From: JASSUD01 sp031963005
GTDB taxonomy: Bacteria; Pseudomonadota; Gammaproteobacteria; Burkholderiales; Burkholderiaceae
Assembly (NCBI GenBank): GCA_031963005.1
Contig: JASSUL010000003.1
Span: forward strand, 62,001 to 126,000
Reading direction: 5' to 3'
Length of the DNA stretch: 64,000 bases
Made by a program: the position numbers and the translations under genes
The notes under the pieces: generated by a model
Told to the model about the DNA's origin: nothing
Databases searched by the model: none
What the model saw: the letters and a program-made list of their open reading frames with translations, nothing else
Shown: positions 53,326 through 61,345 of the stretch, piece after piece
Layout: the number at the start of each line of letters is the position of its first letter
How positions within the stretch are numbered: position 1 is the stretch's first letter

Positions 53326-53591
53326 GCGACGCTATTTTGGTGCAAATGACGACCCAACTCTTATGGGTTGTCGTCGTATTGGCTATGCCTATTGTTTTGA
53401 CAGTGGCGATCGTGAGCCTGTTAATAGGTTTACTACAGGCGTTGACACAATTGCAGGATCAATCATTACAGTTTATTTTTAAACTGATTTCTGCTTCCTT
53501 GGCTCTATTAGCGAGCTATCACTGGATTTCGCTTGCGTTACTTCACTATAGCAATACTGCTTTTCATTTTATGTCGATGATGCGGCGTTAG
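53322..53591 (+). CDS. sctS: T3SS export gate protein SctS
   Basis: 89 residues with two membrane helices (LLWVVVVLAMPIVLTVAIVS; FIFKLISASLALLAS). The segment LIGLLQALTQLQDQSLQFIF is the FliQ/YscS hallmark. It is co-translated with sctR through a 4-bp overlap, and sctT starts 6 bp after its stop. Confidence 0.97.
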   Translation: MSDAILVQMTTQLLWVVVVLAMPIVLTVAIVSLLIGLLQALTQLQDQSLQFIFKLISASLALLASYHWISLALLHYSNTAFHFMSMMRR

Positions 53592-53596
53592 AGATA

Positions 53597-54391
53597 ATGT
53601 CCCCCTCCATTCTCACCCTACTCACCGCATGGATGCCGCTCCTGCAGATGCTAGCCTTGTGCATGATGCGTCCGCTGGGGATTATGGTTATTTTGCCGAT
53701 TGTGAATGCGCGAGTTCTTGGCGGTACACTGGTGCGCAATGCTTTAGTGCTCCTCCTCGCTATTCCTGTCATTCCCTATGCTATGGCTTCAACGGGAAGT
53801 TTGCCTACCGAGGCCGGCGTATTGGTGATATGGGCGATTAGCGAAATCGTAGTGGGTTTATTTATAGGCTTTTTAGCTTCGATCCCATTCTGGGCCATTG
53901 ATGTTTCTGGTGCGGTAATCGATATGGTGCGTGGTGCAGGTTTGGCGGAGGTGTTAAGTCCAGCCTCCGGTCAAGAAAGCTCCCTGTTCTCATTACTGCT
54001 AACGCAGCTGCTCGCGGCTATTTTCTTTGCGACAGGGGGATTCAATACCTTGTTAGAGGCGTTATATCATTCCTATACGCTCTTGCCACTGGGAAAGCCC
54101 ATCACCTTGACGGGCAAGGTCGCCGATTTTCTGGTGGCGCAGTCCCATCTTGTTTTAGAGCTAGGGATGCAGTTTGCATTGCCTGCGATTGCCGTGATGA
54201 TCATGGTCGATGTGGTTTTGGGACTAGTCAATCGTGCTAGTGAGCAAATCGATGTATTCTTCTTAGCTATGCCGATTAAATCGTTGGCAGCCTGTTTGGT
54301 GATGGCTTTAGGTATTGCTCTGGCTCTCGATATATTGACCAATCGATTTGATTTAATTGGACCTCTAGTGGAGCGTTTGTTCGCCCACTAA
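53597..54391 (+). CDS. sctT: T3SS export gate protein SctT
   Basis: 264 residues, FliR/YscT family, with six to eight hydrophobic helices. Conserved segments include ALCMMRPLGIMVILPI, FLASIPFWAIDVSGAVIDMV, RGAGLAEVLSPASGQESSLF and FFLAMPIKSLAACLVMALG. One copy caps the SctR5-SctS4 gate. It is tightly spaced after sctS; a 140-bp gap follows before sctU. Confidence 0.96.
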   Translation: MSPSILTLLTAWMPLLQMLALCMMRPLGIMVILPIVNARVLGGTLVRNALVLLLAIPVIPYAMASTGSLPTEAGVLVIWAISEIVVGLFIGFLASIPFWAIDVSGAVIDMVRGAGLAEVLSPASGQESSLFSLLLTQLLAAIFFATGGFNTLLEALYHSYTLLPLGKPITLTGKVADFLVAQSHLVLELGMQFALPAIAVMIMVDVVLGLVNRASEQIDVFFLAMPIKSLAACLVMALGIALALDILTNRFDLIGPLVERLFAH

Positions 54392-54531
54392 ATCAAATAG
54401 GAGTCCCTTTTTTAAAAGCGGGTGATCGGCCTCCTCTTTGTGCGAGAAACTACGCTGTAGCGATAGGACATACCCCTACAGTAAAAACACTTTTATTTAT
54501 TCTCTGTATTTTTTAAAGCACCGCGCTTGCT

Positions 54532-55845
54532 ATGGCTGAAAAGACCGAAGAACCGACCCAGAAAAAGCTGCAAGATGCGCGCAAAGAAGGGCAGGTTGTC
54601 AAGAGTGAGCTGATTACGCGCGGCGCACAATTGCTAGCGCTCACGCTATGGTTTTGGGTGCAAGGCCCAAGGCTAGTCGTTGCTTTACAAGATGCCTTTG
54701 ACAAAACGATTCACTATGTATTACTGCCGCTAGAAGATGCCTATCTTCGCGTATTCATGGTGTGTTTAGATGTGCTATTACATTTTGTCTTGTCGCTGAT
54801 CTTGGTCGTGTTTCTCACCACCGTGTCTGCCATCGTCGCTCAAATAGGGTTTTTATTTGCATTCAAGAAATTGCTTCCCAAAATGGATGCGTTAAACCCG
54901 GTGAACAACCTGAAGAATATTTTTTCGCTGAAAAAATTCTACGGGATTTTTCGCACGGTTTTGATTGTTATTTTATTGACGACCGTGTTTTTCCATATTT
55001 TCCGTACCTATAGCCGATCTTTTCTGTATTTGCCTGCCTGCGGTGTGCAATGTGCTTTGCCTTTGATTGGAAAGCTCACGGTATGGTTCTTCATCTGCTT
55101 AATTGCTTTTTATATCGCCTTTGCGACCATCGATTATTTATTTGAGCGCTATCAGCTGAGAAAGCAATTGCGCATGTCGAAACAGGATATTCGGCAGGAA
55201 TATAAAGACATAGAAAGCAATCCTGAAATGAAAGGATTCATTCGGGGTAAGCACAATGAATTACAGCAAGAGGATTCCTCTTCGCGGGTACAAAAAGCAA
55301 GTGCAGTGGTACGTAACCCGACGCATTTAGCCGTCTGCTTGTACTATGAACCGGAGGAAACGCCTTTGCCCATGGTTATTGAGAAAGGCGCGGGCAGCGC
55401 TGCAGAAAAAATTATCCAACTAGCCCGTCGCTTTAAAATTCCTACCTTTGAAAATGTCTCCTTAGCTCGCAAACTCATGGCAGACACAAAGATAGGCGAC
55501 TATATTCCTGAAGCGCTGTTTGAGCCTGTAGCGGAGATATTGCGGATTGCTATGCTAGAACGCGAAGAGGCGTTGGAAGAAGATCTGGCAGAGATATCCT
55601 CTTCTGAGGAGCACGATGCCGTATCCTCGGATGAAGATAAAACCAGGGATTCTGCTGAATGGGCAGATTCAGGTGTAGACCCTGATTTGGAAAAAGACGC
55701 GCAATCCGGTGCAGACGCAAAAGAGTCGTTCTCCGCGGCGCAAAGCCAGACAGAACAAGAAGAGGACACGTCAAACAAAGGGATAGATTCCGAGGATCCT
55801 CCGTTGGAACCCCCTCCATTTGGTCGCTTTCAAGACCGGGTATAG
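54532..55845 (+). CDS. sctU: T3SS autoprotease/export switch SctU with long acidic tail
   Basis: 437 residues, FlhB/YscU family. Four transmembrane helices lie in residues 30-205. The N-terminus MAEKTEEPTQKKLQDARKEG is canonical. The autocleavage motif NPTH is at 262-265 and intact, with LAVCLYYEPEETPLP and GAGSAAEKI following. The conserved domain ends near residue 345. A further ~90 residues are very rich in Asp, Glu and Ser and end PPLEPPPFGRFQDRV. The tail is absent from standard SctU (about 350-360) and is in frame without a break. It is the last gene of the cluster. Confidence 0.96.
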   Translation: MAEKTEEPTQKKLQDARKEGQVVKSELITRGAQLLALTLWFWVQGPRLVVALQDAFDKTIHYVLLPLEDAYLRVFMVCLDVLLHFVLSLILVVFLTTVSAIVAQIGFLFAFKKLLPKMDALNPVNNLKNIFSLKKFYGIFRTVLIVILLTTVFFHIFRTYSRSFLYLPACGVQCALPLIGKLTVWFFICLIAFYIAFATIDYLFERYQLRKQLRMSKQDIRQEYKDIESNPEMKGFIRGKHNELQQEDSSSRVQKASAVVRNPTHLAVCLYYEPEETPLPMVIEKGAGSAAEKIIQLARRFKIPTFENVSLARKLMADTKIGDYIPEALFEPVAEILRIAMLEREEALEEDLAEISSSEEHDAVSSDEDKTRDSAEWADSGVDPDLEKDAQSGADAKESFSAAQSQTEQEEDTSNKGIDSEDPPLEPPPFGRFQDRV

Positions 55846-55933
55846 ATAGAAGATTGCGCAAGAGTGCTTCATAATCTATTCCGTAGTGTTCAAAACCTCC
55901 CAGAAAATGCCTATTGTCTTTTGGGAGAATGTA

Positions 55934-56049
55934 AGAACCCGTTCATAAACTCCAGCAATCGCCTTTAAGGCGGTAATGTTGGGGTGACGAATTGAATTAA
56001 ATACGGAACCCCAACTCAACCCGCTTTTGATGATTGGGAATAGGTTCTA
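55934..56049. repeat. Palindromic MITE-like repeat, copy C (internally deleted)
   Basis: 116 bp. The ends AGAACCCGTTCATAAAC and GGGAATAGGTTCT match copies A and B. The core keeps GTTGGGGTGACGAATTGAAT and GGAACCCCAAC but lacks the arm around the CACCCCAACCTAC block. It lies between sctU and the DMT transporter gene, next to a hairpin CTCCCA/TGGGAG at 55897-55927. Confidence 0.8.
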
Positions 56050-56079
56050 AGGGAATGTATTGCTTAAGGAAGCAGTTAT

Positions 56080-56961
56080 ATGAATTTGCTTGAACTGTTT
56101 GCTTTAGGTGCCATTTGGGGCGCTTCTTTTTTATTTATGCGCATCGGTGCGCCCGAATTTGGGCCTATTCCATTAATTGCGCTGCGCGTAGCGATCGGCG
56201 CTTTGATTTTGCTCCCTGTCGTGCGTCAAGCCGGTGCGCTGAAGCAAATTCGCCAGTATATTTGGCCGTTGTGCATTGTCGGCGTGACCAATTCGGCTAT
56301 CCCTTTCACCCTTTTTGCATACTCCACGCTCTCTATGGGAGCAGGGTTTAGCTCTATTCTGAATGCGACGACTCCTTTATGGGGCGCGTTGATTGGCTAT
56401 ACATGGAAAAACATTCCCCTTACACGCGCTCAAGCGGTGGGGCTGCTTTTGGGAGTGATCGGTGTAGTCCTGTTAGTGTGGGGAAAATTAGCCGTGAGCG
56501 TGCAGGGAATTTGGCCTGCTATTCTAGCTTCGCTATGCGCCGCTTTTTTATACGGTTTTGCAGCAAATTATTTAAAGCACCATATCGTAGGAATGTCATC
56601 GCGCGTAATGGCTTTTGGCAGCCAGCTCTTTGCCGCGTTAGCCTTACTGCCATTCGCCGTGTGCTTATGGCCTACGCAGCCGATTTCCTCCAAAGCTTGG
56701 CTAGCGGTGATTACGTTGGGCGTGTTGTGCACAGGCGTAGCGTATCTTTTTTATTTTCGTTTGGTCGGGCGCGCTGGCGCTGCTTACGCGATGTCCGTGA
56801 CTTTTTTAGTTCCCGTTTTCGGTACACTATGGAGTGCCTGTTTCCTAGGGGAACAAGTCAGTCTAACGATGTTTTTAGACAGCCTGATTATTTTTGCAGG
56901 GATTGCGCTTACGTCAGGAAAATTCAAACTAGCTTGGCCTTGGGCCAAAGCGCCTTTATAA
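56080..56961 (+). CDS. EamA/DMT-family transporter
   Basis: 293 residues with ten predicted membrane helices in two EamA repeats (about 1-135 and 145-285). LELFALGAIWGASFLFMRIG opens the first repeat, and GVTNSAIPFTLFAYSTLSMG and GVLCTGVAYLFYFRLVGRAG are typical segments. These are inner-membrane exporters of amino acids, nucleotides or other metabolites; substrate cannot be told. A weak site GGAAGCAG precedes ATG 56080. It is separated from the T3SS by repeat copy C and is probably not part of it. Confidence 0.9.
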   Translation: MNLLELFALGAIWGASFLFMRIGAPEFGPIPLIALRVAIGALILLPVVRQAGALKQIRQYIWPLCIVGVTNSAIPFTLFAYSTLSMGAGFSSILNATTPLWGALIGYTWKNIPLTRAQAVGLLLGVIGVVLLVWGKLAVSVQGIWPAILASLCAAFLYGFAANYLKHHIVGMSSRVMAFGSQLFAALALLPFAVCLWPTQPISSKAWLAVITLGVLCTGVAYLFYFRLVGRAGAAYAMSVTFLVPVFGTLWSACFLGEQVSLTMFLDSLIIFAGIALTSGKFKLAWPWAKAPL

Positions 56962-57107
56962 GCGGTGAGCTAGGTACTCAGCTGGAGTATAAAAAATATT
57001 CGTTCTTTGAATAAAGGTTTTACCCTATCGCTATTCTGACGCCTTTCCAGGACAATTCCGAAAGTTTATATAAAGAATTGCGGCGTGCTGATGAAGGTGT
57101 TTGGATA

Positions 57108-58448
57108 ATGACGGTGACGGGTGGTAGCGGGCAGCCTCAGAGGTCAAGTGGAGATATAAGTGCCCTATTTGAAAGGCATGCCACTTTGCAGGGCATGTCC
57201 TCTTCTAGCCCTTCTAATCCTTCTAATAGGATGGCGCACAGAGAGGATCATGTACTGCAACCTGCTTTAGAGCCTGTGCCAGAAAATCGTCTCCATGAAC
57301 CTCATTCAAAGCCTTTAAACCTAAATTTAGAGGCGCTTAGGCAATCGGGTATATCGGTATTGGCCGTTAACAGTCCTGACGCGACGCCTACGCCGCGTAC
57401 TGAAGTAGATGCAGGAGATTTTTTTAATTACACGCTTTCACGATGGCCTTCTACTGGTTCTGATGAAAGCCGCTCATCTTCTCCATCTTCTAAACGAAAA
57501 CCAAAAGCTTTTGTTCAAACTCGCGCAAGGACACAGTTTGTCCGTAGCGTACCAAATTCTCGCAGCGCTTCGCCTAGTCGCTCAAATGCTGTAGAGTGCC
57601 CTTCTCAAATTACGCAACAAAGCCCCCCTGTTCCTGAAATCAATCTATTTGGAGCATTTCGGGCGATCGCTAAAGTGCTTTCCGATTTGCAAGAAAAAGT
57701 CCCTTATCAATGGTTTTTGCATAAAGAAATTGTGGTTATTGAAGCCAATGCACTGGAGTTGGCGGTACTGTTTGCGCAAGCTTCTGCTTTTACACAAGGT
57801 GCTCCAAATCCCTCCGTTGAAGCTGCCTGGAAGCAATGGTCGGCTATACAGGAAGCGCGAATTCTGGGTGCTGAAGATTTGAAGGGAATGACTCCTTTTG
57901 TTGAGAAGGTATTATCCACTTTGCAAGAGCGGGCAGATAAAGATGCGGACTTATTTTTCAAGCCAAGCCCAGTGCAAAATGCCAAACGCAAATCTGGATC
58001 AGTTCAGTCTGCCACTCTATTATTATCAGTCACAACTTTTAACAACAATATTCCCAGCGCTTCCAATTCGTTCAAAGAGATAAATAGTTTATTTGCGGCG
58101 CTTGTTCCGTTAATTGGCGTACTTGGTTGGCAAGTATCTTTCTTATGCGCATCTGTATTTGCCGGAGTTATTGTACTTATAAGGATTGGTATTTGGATTC
58201 ACACCCAGCGCTCCAAACCTAATCTAGATAAGGCTCTATCTGAACTCCGTGAAATGAGTGAAAAGCTACGTATGAAATTAGAGAGTCTGGAGAGTCAGAA
58301 AAAAGAACAGTCCAAGAAAAAAGAGCGGTCTGTTCAGCGCTCTATAGAAAACTCTGTGAAGAAGACACAAAAACTCATGCTCTCTGTTAAAGGGAATCTA
58401 GATGGTCTAACACAGGTTTCTACACGACATCATCGGCTTGTTTTATAG
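57108..58448 (+). CDS. Unknown protein, T3SS effector candidate
   Basis: 446 residues from ATG 57108 (GAAGGTG nine bases upstream; a TTG at 57078 is less likely). The first ~175 residues are disordered and very rich in Ser and Pro (SSSSPSNPSN, SRSSSPSSKRK, NSRSASPSRSN), without a signal peptide. A helical region follows (about 178-285). Two hydrophobic helices form a hairpin near 325-365 (LFAALVPLIGVLG; FLCASVFAGVIVLIRIGIWI). The C-terminus (372-430) is a highly charged coiled coil (LRMKLESLESQKKEQSKKKE). The serine-rich start, lack of a Sec signal and nearby T3SS cluster fit a secreted, host-membrane-inserting effector. No catalytic motif is seen, and no family is recognised. Confidence 0.65.
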   Translation: MTVTGGSGQPQRSSGDISALFERHATLQGMSSSSPSNPSNRMAHREDHVLQPALEPVPENRLHEPHSKPLNLNLEALRQSGISVLAVNSPDATPTPRTEVDAGDFFNYTLSRWPSTGSDESRSSSPSSKRKPKAFVQTRARTQFVRSVPNSRSASPSRSNAVECPSQITQQSPPVPEINLFGAFRAIAKVLSDLQEKVPYQWFLHKEIVVIEANALELAVLFAQASAFTQGAPNPSVEAAWKQWSAIQEARILGAEDLKGMTPFVEKVLSTLQERADKDADLFFKPSPVQNAKRKSGSVQSATLLLSVTTFNNNIPSASNSFKEINSLFAALVPLIGVLGWQVSFLCASVFAGVIVLIRIGIWIHTQRSKPNLDKALSELREMSEKLRMKLESLESQKKEQSKKKERSVQRSIENSVKKTQKLMLSVKGNLDGLTQVSTRHHRLVL

Positions 58449-58530
58449 CTTCTTAAAGGGATATTTGCTAGTAACCATGCGCAGCAAAGTATATTGAATT
58501 GAGCATTTTTTTTATAGTAGGAGAGAAGAG

Positions 58531-58917
58531 TTGAACCCGCTAGAAAGTACCGGAAACTCTGTAATGCGTGTGAGTTCCAACAGGCGTGTTAGCGAACCTG
58601 TAGATCATGGTTCTAGCCTTGTGGAGGCTACAGAAAAGCCAGCAAGGCGAGCAAGTTTCAGTATTCCAAGCAAGTATCCAAGCAAGAAGTTTCAAAGGAA
58701 GGTGATTAACAATGAGAGTGTAGTATGGCGAAAGTTATACAAAGATATCTATAAAGAATTAGAAGTAGTGAATGACAAGCTGGGTGAACTGCTTCTTGCA
58801 GAGCAAGAGAGTGAACTTCTACAGCAACAGAAACAGTTTAAAGACATGGCGACGCAGACTGAGACCGAAGCTTCATGCCGCGCTGCGCCTGATGATGCGT
58901 ATAAAAAGTTAGTCTAA
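58531..58917 (+). CDS. Small basic unknown protein, T3SS substrate candidate
   Basis: 128 residues from TTG 58531, supported by TAGGAG eight bases upstream; the first ATG (58564) has no site. The N-terminal half is polar and basic, with two RRxS motifs (NRRVSEP; PARRASFSIPSK) of the form phosphorylated by eukaryotic basophilic kinases. The C-terminal half is a coiled coil (ELEVVNDKLGELLLAEQESE) followed by an acidic stretch. No signal or membrane segment. It follows the 57108 gene by 82 bp on the same strand, probably as one unit, and converges with trpE. No family is recognised. Confidence 0.5.
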   Translation: MNPLESTGNSVMRVSSNRRVSEPVDHGSSLVEATEKPARRASFSIPSKYPSKKFQRKVINNESVVWRKLYKDIYKELEVVNDKLGELLLAEQESELLQQQKQFKDMATQTETEASCRAAPDDAYKKLV

Positions 58918-58935
58918 AAATAGGAAAGTTTGTTT

Positions 58936-60474
58936 TTACATTAATCCCTTTTCTACCTCTGCTGCAGCCTGCAATAAAGCCCCTGCTTTCGCTTCAGTCT
59001 CTTCCCACTCTGCTTCAGGCTGTGAGTCGGCAACAATGCCTGCCGCAGCCTGCACATACAATTGATTTTGGTAAATTAACCCTGTACGAATGGCAATCGC
59101 CAGATCCATTTCGCCTGAAAAAGAAAGATATCCTACCGCCCCGCCATACAACCCCCGCTTCACAGGTTCGAGCGCATCGATGAGCTCCATAGCGCGCACT
59201 TTAGGAGCGCCTGATAGTGTTCCTGCAGGGAAAGTTGCGCGTAATATATCTAGTTGACTCAGTCCGGGTTTCAACACCCCTTCTACCGCGCTCACGATAT
59301 GTTGCACATGCGAATATTTTTCAATATTCATCTTATCGGTGACGCGCACGGTGCCGGTTTTGGCAATACGGCCAATATCATTGCGAGCCAAGTCGATGAG
59401 CATGACATGTTCTGCCCGCTCTTTTGGATCACTTAATAAGTCGGCTGCTAAAGCGGCATCTTCTTCAGGGGTCGCGCCTCGTTTGCGTGTTCCTGCTAGA
59501 GGGCGAATGGTGACGATATGATCGTCACCTCGTGCTTCTTGCCGTACTAATATCTCTGGCGACGCGCCTACGACATGGAAATCCCCAAAATCATAAAAAT
59601 ACATATAGGGTGAGGGATTCAGTGAACGCAACGCCCGATAGAGCAGCAACGGATCATGGGGATAAGGCTTCACGAGACGTTGGCTAATCTGTACTTGCAT
59701 CAGCTCTCCCGCCGCAATTGCTTCTTTTGCCTGTGCGACCGCTTCTAAATAGGCCGCTTTGGCAAAAGTGCGTTCAACAGGTGCAGGAGCGGTTATTAAA
59801 GCAGGAGTATGAGGCCGTGGTACCGATGTGCTGAGTTGTGCATGCAAAGCGGCTAATCGTGCCCGAGCCCTCTCATAAGCTTGAGGTTCATTGGGGTTTG
59901 CATACACAATTAAATAGAGCGCGCCGGATAAATTATCGATAACGGCGACTTCTTCCGCTAATAGCAGTTGAATGTCGGGTAATTTCAAAGGATCCGCAGG
60001 AGGATGCGGGAGTTTTTTCTTTTCAATGTACCGTATTGCGTCATAGCCAAAATAGCCCGCTAAGCCGCCGCAAAAACGGGGCAAGCCTTTGCAAGGCGCA
60101 ACGGTAAAGCGTTGTTGAAAGCGTGCGATAAAATCGAGCGGATTGCCTTCATAGACTTCAATGCACGTATTTCCGTCGAATACCTCACAGCGCTCTTCGG
60201 TAGCTTGTAAACGAATGCGTGCGGGCAGGCCGATAAATGAATAACGGCCGACTCGTTCCCCTTGCACGACCGATTCAAGCAAAAAGGAATACGCTTGTGG
60301 GCGGGTATGCGACGCCTCTGAGGTGGATGCTGCATTCGGAGGCGTTTTAGGACAATGTGTCAGTTTTAAATATAAAGAGAGCGGCGTATCGAGATCTGCC
60401 AGCGTCCTGTGCACAAGAGGAATGCGGTTATAGCCTGCCTTGGCTAAGGCTTGAAAATCTAGCTCAGTGATCAC
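58936..60474 (-). CDS. trpE: Anthranilate synthase component I
   Basis: 512 residues. TrpE makes anthranilate from chorismate together with the TrpG glutaminase. The tryptophan-binding motif is in YSFLLESVVQGERVGRYSFI; the catalytic C-terminal domain has PEILVR, TIRPLAGTRKRG, HVMLIDLARNDIGR and GTLSGAPKVRAMELID. In Burkholderia the order is rpe-gph-trpE-trpG-trpD-trpC. Here trpE directly follows rpe (gph missing, 45-bp gap), and no trpG follows. It may work with a glutaminase encoded elsewhere or with ammonia. Confidence 0.98.
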   Translation of the reverse strand: MITELDFQALAKAGYNRIPLVHRTLADLDTPLSLYLKLTHCPKTPPNAASTSEASHTRPQAYSFLLESVVQGERVGRYSFIGLPARIRLQATEERCEVFDGNTCIEVYEGNPLDFIARFQQRFTVAPCKGLPRFCGGLAGYFGYDAIRYIEKKKLPHPPADPLKLPDIQLLLAEEVAVIDNLSGALYLIVYANPNEPQAYERARARLAALHAQLSTSVPRPHTPALITAPAPVERTFAKAAYLEAVAQAKEAIAAGELMQVQISQRLVKPYPHDPLLLYRALRSLNPSPYMYFYDFGDFHVVGASPEILVRQEARGDDHIVTIRPLAGTRKRGATPEEDAALAADLLSDPKERAEHVMLIDLARNDIGRIAKTGTVRVTDKMNIEKYSHVQHIVSAVEGVLKPGLSQLDILRATFPAGTLSGAPKVRAMELIDALEPVKRGLYGGAVGYLSFSGEMDLAIAIRTGLIYQNQLYVQAAAGIVADSQPEAEWEETEAKAGALLQAAAEVEKGLM

Positions 60475-60519
60475 TGGAAGAGAGAAGGAAAAAAGTGAAA
60501 AGGAGGCAGAAGGGTACGC

Positions 60520-61200
60520 TCAAGCGCCTTCCGATGGGAGTGCATTGCGCATGGTTTGTATGGCTGCAGCATAATCAGGTTGCCCAAAAATGGCGGACCC
60601 TGCTACAAAAACATCGGCTCCTGCTGCAGCTATCGCGGCGATATTGCTGGCATTAACCCCACCATCTACTTGCAGCCGGATGATGCGACCGGTTTTTTCT
60701 GCATAAGCATCTAAACGGCTGCGCACAGCGCGTAATTTATCCAATGCAGAGGGAATAAACGACTGGCCGCCAAAGCCTGGGTTGACCGACATAATCAAAA
60801 CAAGGTCTAAGCGGTCCAGAATATAATCTAGATGATGCAAGGGAGTCGCTGGATTCAAAGCGAGTCCAGCTTGACAGCCCTGATCGCGTATTAATGTCAA
60901 TGTGCGATCAAGATGCTCGGTGCTTTCTGGATGCACAGTCATCACTTTAGCACCCGCTTGTGCGAATTCTGGGATCAGCCGGTCTACAGGGCGTACCATA
61001 AGATGCACATCGATGGGCACCGTCGCATGCGCGCGCAATGCAGCACATACCATCGGTCCAACGGTTAAGTTGGGTACGTAATGATTATCCATTACATCCA
61101 AATGTAGCCAATCTGCTCCCGCTTGAATCACACTGCGTGCCTCTTCGCCAAGGCGAGAGAAATCGGCGCTAAGTAGGCTAGGAGCAAAAAGGTAGGACAT
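60520..61200 (-). CDS. rpe: Ribulose-phosphate 3-epimerase
   Basis: 226 residues from ATG 61200 (MSYLFAPSLLSADFSRLGEE); a TTG or ATG further upstream would add residues not found in the family. The TIM-barrel enzyme interconverts ribulose-5-P and xylulose-5-P in the pentose phosphate pathway. Signatures: LHLDVMDNHYVPNLTVGP, VDVHLMV-type segment (IDVHLMVRPVD), MSVNPGFGGQSFIP and LQVDGGVNASN. It is divergent from mltA and upstream of trpE on the same strand. The normal partner gph is absent between them, and apaG is absent between rpe and mltA. Confidence 0.97.
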   Translation of the reverse strand: MSYLFAPSLLSADFSRLGEEARSVIQAGADWLHLDVMDNHYVPNLTVGPMVCAALRAHATVPIDVHLMVRPVDRLIPEFAQAGAKVMTVHPESTEHLDRTLTLIRDQGCQAGLALNPATPLHHLDYILDRLDLVLIMSVNPGFGGQSFIPSALDKLRAVRSRLDAYAEKTGRIIRLQVDGGVNASNIAAIAAAGADVFVAGSAIFGQPDYAAAIQTMRNALPSEGA

Positions 61201-61345
61201 AGTACAACCCATAAAAGAAGAAAAGATCGCGCACATAAGGGGGCGTGCAAGGGGGGTATTTTACCTTTTAGCAGAAAGAATAAGGAGGAGCCTGAAAATA
61301 ACGCTAAAATTCTGCTCTAGGGTGACTCATTATCAAAGGAAAGGC

